Source of the DNA: DATHXC01 sp035459965
Lineage (GTDB): Bacteria; Pseudomonadota; Gammaproteobacteria; Burkholderiales; Methylophilaceae
NCBI GenBank assembly: GCA_035459965.1
Contig: DATHXC010000012.1
Location: 1-37,338 of the forward strand
Length of the DNA stretch: 37,338 nucleotides
Direction: 5' to 3'
This document shows positions 25,157 through 34,021 of this stretch, one piece after another. Both the position numbers and the translations under genes were made by a program. Positions within the stretch are counted from its first letter, which is position 1, and each line of letters opens with the position of its first letter. Under the pieces are notes generated by a model that saw only the letters and a program-made list of their open reading frames with translations, was not told the DNA's origin and searched no databases.

Positions 25157-25687
25157 TTATAGGCTGAGCAGTTTTTCCAATTTCTCTAATTGCAAGCCCG
25201 TCACTTTGGGTTTCCAGACATCAGGGTTGACCGGAAACTCTTTTAGCACCCCAGTCCGTCTGTAACCACGCCGCTCGTAAAATGCAATCAGCTCATGGCG
25301 CAGGGTGATTACCATCATGCTGAACCTGCTGGTGCGCCATCTTTCCGTCGCCGCCCATTCGGCCTCGGCCAGCAACTGCTTACCTATGCCTTGCTTTTGC
25401 AAGGTTGGCTTCACCACGAACATACCGATGTGCACACCTTCATCCATCTTTTCCAGGTGTACAGAACCCATGAGTTCGTTGCCATGCAGGCACAACATGA
25501 TCATGGAATGATCGGATTCAATTAGCTGACGAACTTCGGCTTCATCGGTGCGCAGGCCATCCAGTAGGTCGGCTTCCGTGGTCCAGCCAAGACGGCTGGT
25601 TTCACCACGATAGGATTCATTGATCAGGGTAGCAATCTGGGTAGCCTCGTCGGCTAGCGCAGGGCGGAACGATAAAGCGGATGCCAT
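25157..25687 (-). CDS. GNAT-family N-acetyltransferase
   Basis: The 176-residue protein has the GNAT fold: an N-terminal LRPA-type start (SFRPALADEATQIATLINES), the core strand MGSVHLEK, and the acetyl-CoA loop in VVKPTLQKQGIGKQLL (QKQGIG matches Q/RxxGxG/A). The FYERRGYRRTG segment closes the fold. The substrate is unknown. It lies 8 bases downstream of the symporter gene on the same strand and is likely cotranscribed with it. Confidence 0.88.
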   Translation of the reverse strand: MASALSFRPALADEATQIATLINESYRGETSRLGWTTEADLLDGLRTDEAEVRQLIESDHSMIMLCLHGNELMGSVHLEKMDEGVHIGMFVVKPTLQKQGIGKQLLAEAEWAATERWRTSRFSMMVITLRHELIAFYERRGYRRTGVLKEFPVNPDVWKPKVTGLQLEKLEKLLSL

Positions 25688-25695
25688 ACTGCTGA

Positions 25696-26931
25696 CTACT
25701 TATCGCCCACTACTTTTTGTACGATCAGGCTGCCGATCATGTCGCCTTCTACATTGACCGAGGTGCGCAGGGTATCCAGCATGCGATCTATGGGTAGCAG
25801 GATGGCAATCGCCTCGGCTGGCAAGCCTACCGATTGCAGCACCATGACCATGGTGACCATGCCTGCACTAGGGATGCCGGGCGCACCGATGGCGGCGAGC
25901 ATGGCGGTGAAAAACACGATGAGTTGTTGCACCATATTAAGCTCCACACCTGCCAGGTGCGCGATAAACAGAGCAGCGGCGGCTTCATACAAGGCGGTGC
26001 CATCCATATTGACAGTTGCACCCAGTGGCACGACAAAGCCTGCAATGCTGGGCGGCACCTTCATGTTGGTGATGGTGCAACGCATGGTGACTGGCAACGT
26101 CGCGGAGCTGGAACTGGTGGCAAATGCAGTGATCAGCGATTCGCGTGCATTACGCCAGAACCACAGCGGTGTTTTGCGAGTAACGACATATAACATCAAT
26201 GGCAGCACCACCGCACCATGCAACAGGGTAGTACCTGCCACCACAGCCACAAACTTGCCCAGGCTTGCAAGTAAAGTCACATCCTGAGTAGCCACCAACT
26301 TGATGAGTAATGCAAAAATACCCAGTGGTGCCAGCACCATGATCCAGCCTACTATGAGCATAATGAGGTCGAGAAACTCTTGCAGTAACACCAGTATGTT
26401 GCGATAGCGCGCACCGCCTACAACGAGAGCAATGCCAGTAAAAAGACCAAAAATGACCACTGCCAGCACATCCCCTTTTGCCAGCGCGCTGAACGGATTT
26501 TGAAACAGGTTATGCATAAACTGGGTAACAAAATCAGGCAACGATAACTGCTTGGCCTGAAAATTCTGCATCGAATCCTGAAACATGCTCAGGTGCAGGC
26601 CCTGGCCCGGCTCAAAAACATTGCTGGCTGTCAGCCCAAGGATGATGGCTACGGAAGTGGAAATGGTGAAAAATATCAGCGTCGTCGTCCACACCTTGCG
26701 CGCCTGCTTGTGCTCCTGCAAATTGGCCACACCAACTGCAATCGAGGTAAACACTAGCGGCACCAGTATCATCTTGAGCAGGTCGATGAATATGCTGCCG
26801 ACGATACCGCTGATGTAGAGCCCGCCCTGAGTGACCTGGCTATCCTGCCCAAGACTATGAAAATACAGCCCAACCCCAATACCAAAAACTGCAGCTAAGA
26901 GTATCTGGATGTTAAGGCTGGGCATTTTCAT
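25696..26931 (-). CDS. dicarboxylate/amino acid:cation symporter (DAACS)
   Basis: The 411-residue inner membrane protein is of the GltP/DctA family, with eight helices and two re-entrant hairpins. The family signatures are the serine-rich tip TSSSSATLPVT (about 270-280) and NMDGTALYEA (about 307-316), which bind substrate and cation. The C-terminal DRMLDTLRTSVNVEGD holds the conserved Asp residues. Substrate could be a C4-dicarboxylate, glutamate or aspartate; the sequence alone does not decide. It overlaps the RsmB-like gene upstream by 4 bases and is followed by the GNAT gene. Confidence 0.92.
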   Translation of the reverse strand: MKMPSLNIQILLAAVFGIGVGLYFHSLGQDSQVTQGGLYISGIVGSIFIDLLKMILVPLVFTSIAVGVANLQEHKQARKVWTTTLIFFTISTSVAIILGLTASNVFEPGQGLHLSMFQDSMQNFQAKQLSLPDFVTQFMHNLFQNPFSALAKGDVLAVVIFGLFTGIALVVGGARYRNILVLLQEFLDLIMLIVGWIMVLAPLGIFALLIKLVATQDVTLLASLGKFVAVVAGTTLLHGAVVLPLMLYVVTRKTPLWFWRNARESLITAFATSSSSATLPVTMRCTITNMKVPPSIAGFVVPLGATVNMDGTALYEAAAALFIAHLAGVELNMVQQLIVFFTAMLAAIGAPGIPSAGMVTMVMVLQSVGLPAEAIAILLPIDRMLDTLRTSVNVEGDMIGSLIVQKVVGDK

Positions 26932-28454
26932 GTTTTTGCTACCTTGGCTTTAACTGACTTGGGTTTTATTGGCTTGGCTTCTGCTGTAACAGCTTCTACC
27001 GGATTTTCTTCGGCTGGGATTGCATCCGCCTTTTTACTGGCAGCTGCTTTTTTAACAGCAGGGGCTTTCTTAGCAACGACTTTCTTGCTTGCAGCTTTTT
27101 TATGCTTAACTGGCGCTGGCTGTTCATCTACAACAGTGACTTCCACAGCTGCTATTTCAGGCTGGGCTAACGCTGGCTTATTTTTCTCAACAACTGCTGT
27201 CACCTTCTCAAACACCGCAGCGAAGAAACCATCAGTCTGGTGCAAATGCGGCAACAGCTTCAAGTAGACACCCGTATCCAGGTCTATCTTTTGTTGTGCC
27301 AGAATCTCGTTGGCATTGACTAGACGATAGTCAGGATGTGTTTTCAGGAATGCATCGGCAATCTGCTCATTCTCTTCCTGCAACAAGCTGCAGGTTGCAT
27401 AGACCAAACGACCACCATCTTTTACCAGCTTGGCGGCACGATCAAGAATTCGGGTTTGCTTGGCAGTTAGCTCAATGATGTCTTGCGGCATCTGGCGCCA
27501 TTTCAAATCCGGGTTGCGGCGCAAGGTACCCAGGCCGCTACATGGAGCATCCACCAGTACACGGTCAAACTTGCCATTCAGGCGCTTGAGTTTGGGGTCC
27601 GCTTCGCTGGTGATGATTTGTGCATGCAGATTCGACAAGCCGGAACGCTTAAGGCGTACGCTCAGATTCTGCAAGCGCTTCTCGGATACATCGAACGCGT
27701 ACAGGCGACCCGAGTTGCGCATCAGGGCACCCATTGCGAGTGTCTTGCCACCGGCACCAGCACAGAAATCGGCGATCATTTCGCCACGACGTGGGGCCAC
27801 CAGTTGTGCCAGTAGCTGGCTACCTTCGTCCTGCACTTCTATCATGCCATCGGTAAATAGCTTATGGCGGCTGATGGTCATTTTCTGGCCCATACGGATA
27901 CCATTAGGCGAATGCGGCGTGACTTGCACTTCGGTCTGTTCGCTGGCGAATTTTGCCAAAACATCTTCGCGATTAGTCTTGACCAGGTTTACACGCAGAT
28001 CCAGCGGCGCAGGCTGGTGCATGCTGCGCGCGATAGTGAGCGCTTGTTCCTTGCCATATTGTATGACCAAGCTATTCCAGAACCACTCAGGCAAATCAGC
28101 CTGCATGTATTCCGGCAAATCGTCGGTCTTGCTGGCCTTGATCTCGTGCGCCCATTCTTTTTGCTGCTTGTTGAGCGTTTCATCCAGGTCGCGCATGCTC
28201 ATGCCCTGTACTCGCAACAGCCAGGCCAGTAATAATTTACGTGGGTCTTCGCCCCCTGACACATAAGCCAGGTAAGACTTGCGGCGCAATACGCCATAAA
28301 CAGATTCGGCGACAAATGCCCTGTCCTTGGTACCCAGTTCGCGGTTCTGCTTGAAGAACCAGCCCAGCTTGACATCAGCGGGGCCCGTGCCTGACAGCAC
28401 ATCCGCCAGCGCCATGCCGGCCAGGCGTAATAAATTTGGGTTAACGGTATTCAT
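26928..28454 (-). CDS. RsmB-like rRNA cytosine-5 methyltransferase with Lys/Ala tail
   Basis: The 508-residue protein has a NusB-like N-terminal segment (about 1-105). The NOL1/NOP2/Sun methyltransferase core follows (about 130-385), with SAM motif DFCAGAGGKTLA and the two catalytic cysteines C305 (DAPCSGLG) and C355 (YATCSLLQEENE). It should methylate a cytosine of 16S rRNA, most like RsmB. After residue 440 comes a low-complexity tail of Lys, Ala, Val and Pro (KKVVAKKAP, KKAAASKK, PKSVKAKVAK), not usual for RsmB and similar in composition to the TopA tail in this window. Its neighbours are the DUF3108 pair upstream and the symporter downstream (4-base overlap). Confidence 0.88.
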   Translation of the reverse strand: MNTVNPNLLRLAGMALADVLSGTGPADVKLGWFFKQNRELGTKDRAFVAESVYGVLRRKSYLAYVSGGEDPRKLLLAWLLRVQGMSMRDLDETLNKQQKEWAHEIKASKTDDLPEYMQADLPEWFWNSLVIQYGKEQALTIARSMHQPAPLDLRVNLVKTNREDVLAKFASEQTEVQVTPHSPNGIRMGQKMTISRHKLFTDGMIEVQDEGSQLLAQLVAPRRGEMIADFCAGAGGKTLAMGALMRNSGRLYAFDVSEKRLQNLSVRLKRSGLSNLHAQIITSEADPKLKRLNGKFDRVLVDAPCSGLGTLRRNPDLKWRQMPQDIIELTAKQTRILDRAAKLVKDGGRLVYATCSLLQEENEQIADAFLKTHPDYRLVNANEILAQQKIDLDTGVYLKLLPHLHQTDGFFAAVFEKVTAVVEKNKPALAQPEIAAVEVTVVDEQPAPVKHKKAASKKVVAKKAPAVKKAAASKKADAIPAEENPVEAVTAEAKPIKPKSVKAKVAKT

Positions 28455-28463
28455 ATGTTTGCT

Positions 28464-29543
28464 CTATTCGACAGAAATACGAGTCACGATCTGCTCGTAC
28501 AGCTTGCCATCCTTTTCTCTCTTGCTGATTTTAACGGGTAGGTAATGATATTCGGTCGCGAGCCATAGCTCAGTTTTTTCTTCACCCTCGCCGCTGCTTT
28601 TGGCGATATGCACAGTCTGCAAATTGCCGAGTTTGGTAGTCAGTGTGGTTTCCCCTTCAAAGCTGTAGCCATACTGGCTGAGCTTCTTGCCATTGGTCAC
28701 CGATACGACCATCTGCTGCAACGGTGGGATAAACATATATTGGTACATAAAACTCAATAAGTCTTGCGTGCCTGCAGGCAGCAATACAGTTTTATCACCC
28801 TTGCTGGTGTGCATTGTAAGCCTGCCAGCCTGCCAGTCAAAATCGGCCTGCTGATACTTGTCGGCATTGCTGCCGAACTCATAGGCAAAATGCACCGGCT
28901 GCAAACCATGCTTGGTGACTATGCCGGTACTGGTCTGGATGAGCTTGCTGGTAAAAAACAAAGATGCCAGGCCCTTGGCCTCAGTCTCGCTATGCAATTT
29001 GTAACTGCCGTCCTCACGCGACTCATAGCTGACACGGGTAATGCCTATACTGCTGCTGTCACCACCACGGCTTACATCGTAGTCCATGGCGACATACTGC
29101 GGCGCTGGCGGCATTTCAATGCCAGGCTCATCAGTATCATCTATGAGAGGCGCTTGCTGATTTTGAGCAGCCTCTGATGAACCTTCAGGCTGAGTCTGGT
29201 CTGTAATCTGCGCATGTTCACTGACGGGTTCTACTGGCTGCAATTCCTGGGCGGCTGACGGTTCTGGCACTAATACTGGTTCTGGGGCTGGCTTGATCTT
29301 GCGAGGCTTTTGTACGGGTTTTACGGGTGGGGGCAGCTTTGATTTAACTGCAGGCTTGGCAGGCATCACCAGTTCAGCCTGCATCAGGCTAGTCTCCTGC
29401 TTGGGTAAAGGCCAGTGCCAATCCAGCCCGCTCAGCAGGAGCGTATGTAGCAATAATGACAGTGCTAGCGCAATGCCTGAGCGCCAATAATTATTAAGGT
29501 GCCAATGGCGAAACTGAAGGTGTCGAAATAGCTTACTCAACAT
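28464..29543 (-). CDS. DUF3108 protein with TonB-like transmembrane and proline-rich front
   Basis: The 359-residue protein has one N-terminal membrane helix (about 22-40), a Pro/Lys-rich stretch (about 58-105, with PPPVKPVQKPRKIKPAPEP), and a Gln/Glu-rich link. A DUF3108 domain (about 150-359) follows, with beta-strand motifs GTQDLLSFMYQYMF and YHYLPVKI. The front half looks like a TonB-type envelope spanner, while the rear half resembles the next gene upstream (GTQDILSLVYQFMF, SHYLPVRL). The two are therefore tandem paralogues, one of which gained an anchor. The start overlaps its neighbour by 11 bases. The function of DUF3108 is unknown. Confidence 0.82.
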   Translation of the reverse strand: MLSKLFRHLQFRHWHLNNYWRSGIALALSLLLHTLLLSGLDWHWPLPKQETSLMQAELVMPAKPAVKSKLPPPVKPVQKPRKIKPAPEPVLVPEPSAAQELQPVEPVSEHAQITDQTQPEGSSEAAQNQQAPLIDDTDEPGIEMPPAPQYVAMDYDVSRGGDSSSIGITRVSYESREDGSYKLHSETEAKGLASLFFTSKLIQTSTGIVTKHGLQPVHFAYEFGSNADKYQQADFDWQAGRLTMHTSKGDKTVLLPAGTQDLLSFMYQYMFIPPLQQMVVSVTNGKKLSQYGYSFEGETTLTTKLGNLQTVHIAKSSGEGEEKTELWLATEYHYLPVKISKREKDGKLYEQIVTRISVE

Positions 29544-30261
29544 GCAGGCTGGTTAAGGTCTGCTCTATTACCGCACCATTTTCATCATGCATGATCAGGC
29601 GTACCGGTAAGTAATGACTTTCTACACCCAACCACAGCTCTTTGTCATCACTGTCTTTCTCTTTGGCTTGATTTTCCTTACCTAGGTTTTGCATGTGTAT
29701 AGTCTTGAATTTTCCTGCAGCCACTTCTACAGGTTCAGTACGTTCGACCACCTGATAAGTGTAGCTACGTAATTTCTTGCCGGTAGTCACTGGCAGGGTG
29801 AATTCCTCCCCGCTGGGCTGTACGAACATGAACTGGTAAACCAGGCTCAAGATATCCTGCGTGCCTTTTTCCAGTGGTGCGGTGGTGGGGTTGCCTTTAA
29901 CTTTCATGGTAAGCAGATTGGCAGGCCAGTCGAAATCGACATACAGCGATTTCTTGGCATTATCGCCTTGATGCAACTCAAAATGGCTTGGCTTCAAACC
30001 CTCAGCTGTCACTTCACCCTCGCTACTCAATATGCGCTTACCTAGCAGGGCATAAACGCCGATGCCCTTGGTCACGCTGTCAATCTTGTAACGGCCATTC
30101 TCGTGCTTGAAAGTTTCGGTGATGGTAGCGAAGGGCTGGCCGCCGCGAGTCACTTGATACACCGTCTCTACCTGCTTGGGGGCGGCTTGCACCATACTTG
30201 CGGTTAATAGCAAAGCGCCTGTTGCCAAAGATCGTGCGATTATTTGCAAAAACATGTTCAT
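29533..30261 (-). CDS. exported DUF3108 protein
   Basis: The 242-residue protein has a signal peptide of about 27 residues (ending VQA-A), so it is periplasmic or outer-membrane associated. Almost all of the mature part is a single DUF3108 domain, mostly beta strand (VYQVTRGGQPFATITETF, YLPVRLIMHDENG). The start MNMFLQ at 30261 is supported by AAGGA 7 bases upstream. It is a shorter paralogue of the following gene, lacking the membrane anchor and proline stretch. In related genomes DUF3108 genes are often near pur genes, and purM is the neighbour here; the link is unexplained. Confidence 0.85.
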   Translation of the reverse strand: MNMFLQIIARSLATGALLLTASMVQAAPKQVETVYQVTRGGQPFATITETFKHENGRYKIDSVTKGIGVYALLGKRILSSEGEVTAEGLKPSHFELHQGDNAKKSLYVDFDWPANLLTMKVKGNPTTAPLEKGTQDILSLVYQFMFVQPSGEEFTLPVTTGKKLRSYTYQVVERTEPVEVAAGKFKTIHMQNLGKENQAKEKDSDDKELWLGVESHYLPVRLIMHDENGAVIEQTLTSLHVE

Positions 30262-30297
30262 GACTTGTTCCTTAGGCGATGGGGCCTTAAACAGTAC

Positions 30298-30361
30298 GGT
30301 TTAGTTTCAAGCTTGTTCAACGCGCCACCAGCCACATGGTTGGCGGCTTGTAAACTAAACC
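30298..30361. other. long imperfect hairpin between purM and the DUF3108 gene
   Basis: GGTTTAGTTTCAAGC (30298-30312) pairs with GCTTGTAAACTAAACC (30346-30361), a 15-bp stem with one bulged T. Inside it, residues around 30326-30345 form a second stem with an ACAT loop. The purM stop codon lies in the outer arm. No T-run follows the GC-rich core, so it is not a standard terminator; it could affect purM mRNA stability or limit readthrough into the DUF3108 genes. Confidence 0.5.
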
Positions 30362-31374
30362 ACCACCGTTGGAGCCTCGCCCGCCTGCTGGCTGCGTATA
30401 TGACCAATTTCCCAAACCTGCTCGCCTTCTGCAGTCAGCAGGTCTTTGGCAGCAGCAGCATTCTCTTTCGACACAATCACCACCATGCCGATACCACAAT
30501 TAAAAGTACGGTGCATTTCAGCATCGGTCACATTGCCTTGCGCTTGCAACCAGGTGAACAGTTGCGGCACTTGCCAGCTATCTTTTTTCACTTCCGCAGT
30601 GAGGCCTTCAGGCAATACACGTGGCACATTTTCGGTAATACCGCCGCCGGTGATATGCGCCATGCCTTTCACTGGCATCGCAGCCAGCAACTTGAGTAAT
30701 GGCTTTACGTAAATACGCGTGGGTGCCATCACCACGTCGCGGAAGGGCTTGCCGCCAAAATCGCTGTCAAAATCAATGCCTGACTTTTCGATCAGCTTGC
30801 GAATAAATGAATAGCCGTTGGAATGCGCACCGCTTGATGCCAGGCCCAGCACAACATCGCCTGGTGCAATCGTCGTACCATCAATGATGGCCTCTTTATC
30901 GACTGCGCCAACCGCAAAGCCTGCCAGGTCATATTCGCCAGCTGGGTACATACCCGGCATCTCGGCAGTTTCACCGCCTACCAGGGCCGCGCCTGCTTGC
31001 TCACAGCCTTGTGCAATGCCTTTAATGACCTGCGCAGCGACGCCTACTTCCAGCTTGCCACAGGCAAAATAATCGAGGAAAAACAGTGGCTCGGCACCTT
31101 GCACCAGAATATCGTTGACGCTCATTGCGACGAGGTCGATACCAACCGTGTCATGTTTATTGAGTTGAAAAGCGAGCTTTAGTTTCGTACCAACGCCATC
31201 CGTGCCTGACACCAGCACCGGGTTCTTGAATTTTTTCGGCATTTCGAACAGGGAACCAAAACCACCGATCCCACCCAAAACTTCCGGGCGCATGGTACGC
31301 TTGGCATATGGTTTGATCTGCTCTACCAGTGCATCGCCAGCTTCCATATCAACGCCTGCATCGCGATAGCTCAT
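30355..31374 (-). CDS. purM: phosphoribosylformylglycinamidine cyclo-ligase
   Basis: The 339-residue enzyme (AIR synthetase) closes the imidazole ring in purine synthesis, using ATP. Family motifs are complete: SYRDAGVDMEAGDALVEQIK at the start, GGFGSLFEMP, GTDGVGTKL, GGETAEMPGMYP and the ITGGGITEN segment. I chose the ATG at 31374 because the family begins at this point. The frame stays open to a TTG at 31440, adding a Ser/Asn/Pro-rich stretch that looks unlike PurM. The gene diverges from the AI-2E permease-hda pair, a common arrangement in betaproteobacteria. Confidence 0.95.
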   Translation of the reverse strand: MSYRDAGVDMEAGDALVEQIKPYAKRTMRPEVLGGIGGFGSLFEMPKKFKNPVLVSGTDGVGTKLKLAFQLNKHDTVGIDLVAMSVNDILVQGAEPLFFLDYFACGKLEVGVAAQVIKGIAQGCEQAGAALVGGETAEMPGMYPAGEYDLAGFAVGAVDKEAIIDGTTIAPGDVVLGLASSGAHSNGYSFIRKLIEKSGIDFDSDFGGKPFRDVVMAPTRIYVKPLLKLLAAMPVKGMAHITGGGITENVPRVLPEGLTAEVKKDSWQVPQLFTWLQAQGNVTDAEMHRTFNCGIGMVVIVSKENAAAAKDLLTAEGEQVWEIGHIRSQQAGEAPTVVV

Positions 31375-31510
31375 GGATGGGCTTGAGGGATTGCTGTCGG
31401 GGGGGTTGTTCGAAGCACCGTTTGAATTGTTGGAATTCAAGTTGAGTTCTCGCTTTCTACAAGATAAATTAGTAAGTCTTTGCTGACTGAATACTGTAAT
31501 TTTAACTTAA

Positions 31511-32590
31511 ATGACCACTAAACGAGAAAACGTCTTACCCGATTACCGCATAATCTTGCTGGTCGCCTTTGTTTTGGTGATTGCCTACCTGCTATTACCC
31601 ATCATGGGGCCATTTCTGGTGGCTGCCATCTTTGCCTATATCTGCAATCCTCTAGTAGATCGCATCAGCGGCAACAGCATTGGCAAGTTCAAGATAGAGC
31701 GCACCACATCGACTCTGCTAGTCATGCTGCTGCTGTTTGCCATCCTTATCGCCATTGTTTTGGTGATTGTGCCGATGTTGCAAAAAGAGCTGTCACAGGT
31801 CATCGAAAAACTCCCCCACTATATCGAAACCATGCGCCTGAGGCTTGATCCGTGGCTGCAACAGCATTTCGGCGTTGCCCTTAATATCGACGCTGCAAAA
31901 CTGCAAGAGGTGTTCACCAAAAACTGGAAATCCGCTACTGACGTAGTCGGCAAAATGGTGGTGATCCTCAGCACACACGGCATGGCTTTCATCGGCTGGA
32001 TCGTCAACCTGTTACTAATTCCGGTCGTACTATTCTATCTACTGCGCGACTGGCATGGCATGCTGAGGCGTATTGCCATCGTGATCCCGCGTCGTCACAT
32101 CGCCAAAGTAACGGAAATTGGCATGGAGATCGACAGGGTACTGGCTGAGTTTCTGCGTGGCCAGCTTTCAGTGATGCTATTAATGGGTGTCTTTTACGCT
32201 ATTGGACTTTCGCTGGCAGGGCTTGAGCTTGCGATCCCTATTGGAATGATTGCAGGTCTGCTGGGGTTCGTACCTTACCTGGGCCCTACCACCGGAATTT
32301 TACTGGCAATGCTGGCCGCGATTTTGCAATTTAATAGTCTTGGTGATTTGGTACCTGTAGCCATGGTGTTTGTCGTAGGCCAAGGCATAGAAAGCATGTG
32401 GCTAACTCCGTGGCTAGTAGGGGATCGCATCGGCTTGCATCCGGTTGTGGTGATTTTTGCCTTGCTGGCAGGCGGCGAATTATTCGGTTTTACCGGCATC
32501 CTGCTTGCCCTCCCAGTCAGCGCCGCAATCGCTGTCGGACTAAAACATGCCAAGCAATCCTACCTTGCCAGCGATGCCTACCTTAAATGA
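31511..32590 (+). CDS. AI-2E family transporter (PerM-like permease)
   Basis: The 359-residue membrane protein has about seven helices with the family pattern: a helical pair at the start (IILLVAFVLVIAYLLLP), GPFLVAAIFAYICNPLV, and a long amphipathic region (about 90-160). The conserved C-terminal set follows, with GFVPYLGPTTGILLAML and the LTPWLVGDRIGLHP motif. The family includes AI-2 exporters and Na+/H+ antiporters; E. coli PerM is uncharacterised. The stop overlaps the hda start by 4 bases (ATGA). Confidence 0.88.
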   Translation: MTTKRENVLPDYRIILLVAFVLVIAYLLLPIMGPFLVAAIFAYICNPLVDRISGNSIGKFKIERTTSTLLVMLLLFAILIAIVLVIVPMLQKELSQVIEKLPHYIETMRLRLDPWLQQHFGVALNIDAAKLQEVFTKNWKSATDVVGKMVVILSTHGMAFIGWIVNLLLIPVVLFYLLRDWHGMLRRIAIVIPRRHIAKVTEIGMEIDRVLAEFLRGQLSVMLLMGVFYAIGLSLAGLELAIPIGMIAGLLGFVPYLGPTTGILLAMLAAILQFNSLGDLVPVAMVFVVGQGIESMWLTPWLVGDRIGLHPVVVIFALLAGGELFGFTGILLALPVSAAIAVGLKHAKQSYLASDAYLK

Positions 32591-33198
32591 AGCAGCTGTT
32601 ACTGGATATACAACCGGCGGCCACGCCGTCGTTTGATAACTTTATCGCCGGCCGTAATGCCGAAGCCTTGCATAGCCTGCAACAGGCGATTAATGGCTTA
32701 GCTGAAATCCGCTTCATCTACCTGTGGGGCGCTGAGGGCAGCGGTAAAAGCCACTTGCTGGCAGCCTGTGCCAGCCTAGAAATCGTCTGTGCCGACGATG
32801 TGCACCGGCTCAACAACGAGCAGCAGATCGCCCTGTTCAATACCTACAACCAGCTACGTGAATCAGGCGGCGTACTCATCGCCAGCGGCATAGCCGCCCC
32901 TACCCAAATGGGCCTGCGTGATGATTTGGCAACCAGGCTGGCCTGGGGCCTGACATATCAGTTGCATCCCTTAAGCGATGAGGAAAAAGCGCAAGCCTTG
33001 CGCAACCACGCTAAAGCGCTCGGCATGAAACTGCCAGATGAAGTGCTGGATTATAGCTTGCGGCATTTGCGCCGCGATATGCCATCGCTGATAGCGACAC
33101 TGGATGCACTGGATGAATGGTCTCTGACTTACAAACGGCCAGTGACGCTGCCTTTGCTAAGAGAGTTGCTGCAACTGCCTACGAGATCCGACCAATAA
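32587..33198 (+). CDS. hda: DnaA regulatory inactivator Hda
   Basis: The 203-residue AAA+ protein is homologous to DnaA domain III. A QLLLDI stretch at the start fits the clamp-binding motif of Hda. Walker A is GAEGSGKSHLL (about 49-59), and the Walker B-like segment is VCADDVHRL. The C-terminal half has the arginine-rich sensor region (LRHLRRDMPSL). With the beta clamp it stimulates hydrolysis of DnaA-ATP after initiation. It lies directly behind the AI-2E permease with a 4-base overlap, an arrangement seen in other betaproteobacteria. Confidence 0.9.
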   Translation: MKQLLLDIQPAATPSFDNFIAGRNAEALHSLQQAINGLAEIRFIYLWGAEGSGKSHLLAACASLEIVCADDVHRLNNEQQIALFNTYNQLRESGGVLIASGIAAPTQMGLRDDLATRLAWGLTYQLHPLSDEEKAQALRNHAKALGMKLPDEVLDYSLRHLRRDMPSLIATLDALDEWSLTYKRPVTLPLLRELLQLPTRSDQ

Positions 33199-33233
33199 CT
33201 CTCATATCCATTTAGACTAGTTACCTAAATTTC

Positions 33234-33974
33234 ATGCTCTCCTCTACCGATTTTTCAAATGATTTAGAGCTGTTCCGCACTGAAGCTGAAAGTGCGCTTC
33301 AATTTTTCTACGCCTGGGATTCGGTTCACGTTGTAGCGGCAGAAGATCAAAAAATACATCGCTTGCTCAATCAAGCACCCATGCTTTGGAATACATCTCT
33401 AGCAGCATTACAAACTTCGACATTTGTAGCATTAGGCCGGCTGTTCGATCCAGGCAAGAATAACCATAGCGTGACTCGACTTTTATCTACAGCACATTCA
33501 AATCTAGCCATGTTCTCAAAAGATGCCTTGGCAGAACGCAAACGCCAGCAGAGTGCAAACGCTGATGAATGGCTGCCTGAGTATCTCGAGACAGTCTATG
33601 TCCCATCAAGCGAGGACTTCCGAAGATTGAAGCGCCATCTAGCCAAGCGAAGAAAAATCTATGAAGCTAACTACAAGCCCCTTCGCCACAAGTTATTTGC
33701 ACATCGCGGGGTTTCAAATCAAGCTGAAGTTGCGGACCTTTACGCTAAGACGAACATCCGTGAACTACAGCAATTACTTGTTTTTCTTCGATGCCTTCAT
33801 GAAACACTTTGGCAGTTGTATTTTAATGGACGTAAGCCGGCACTGAGGCCAGCACGTTACTCAGTTCAGAGAATCCTAGATCAGCCCTCACCCAATCCGA
33901 AACTTGCTACTTTGCAAGAGCGTTTGGTTCATGAAGTGCGCTCCTTTCTCCATGCACATAGCAGAGATGCCTGA
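33234..33974 (+). CDS. AbiU2-like HEPN domain protein
   Basis: This is a 246-residue soluble helical protein. The core motif LR151HKLFAH157RG (Arg and His five residues apart, then Arg-Gly) and the following helix match the AbiU2-type HEPN proteins, some of which belong to abortive infection or toxin systems. The first half (about 1-90) is a predicted helical bundle with a FVALGRLFDPGKN turn. It starts 35 bases after hda, but without a clear ribosome binding site. The DNA looks richer in A and T than hda. No partner antitoxin is next to it; downstream genes are on the other strand. RNase activity is inferred only from the motif. Confidence 0.7.
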   Translation: MLSSTDFSNDLELFRTEAESALQFFYAWDSVHVVAAEDQKIHRLLNQAPMLWNTSLAALQTSTFVALGRLFDPGKNNHSVTRLLSTAHSNLAMFSKDALAERKRQQSANADEWLPEYLETVYVPSSEDFRRLKRHLAKRRKIYEANYKPLRHKLFAHRGVSNQAEVADLYAKTNIRELQQLLVFLRCLHETLWQLYFNGRKPALRPARYSVQRILDQPSPNPKLATLQERLVHEVRSFLHAHSRDA

Positions 33975-34021
33975 GTTAAAGGTTAAACTGCAGTCGTAGG
34001 GCGAATACTTGTAGATACAAA

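Noticed and set aside
27430..28266. Long plus-strand open frame antisense to the RsmB-like gene
   Set aside because: It mirrors a well-supported coding gene, is rich in Arg, Ser and Cys as expected for an antisense frame, and has no domain or ribosome binding site.
31375..31440. N-terminal extension of PurM from a TTG codon
   Set aside because: The family begins at the ATG at 31374; the extra Ser/Asn/Pro-rich residues are unlike PurM, though absence of a ribosome binding site at the ATG leaves some doubt.
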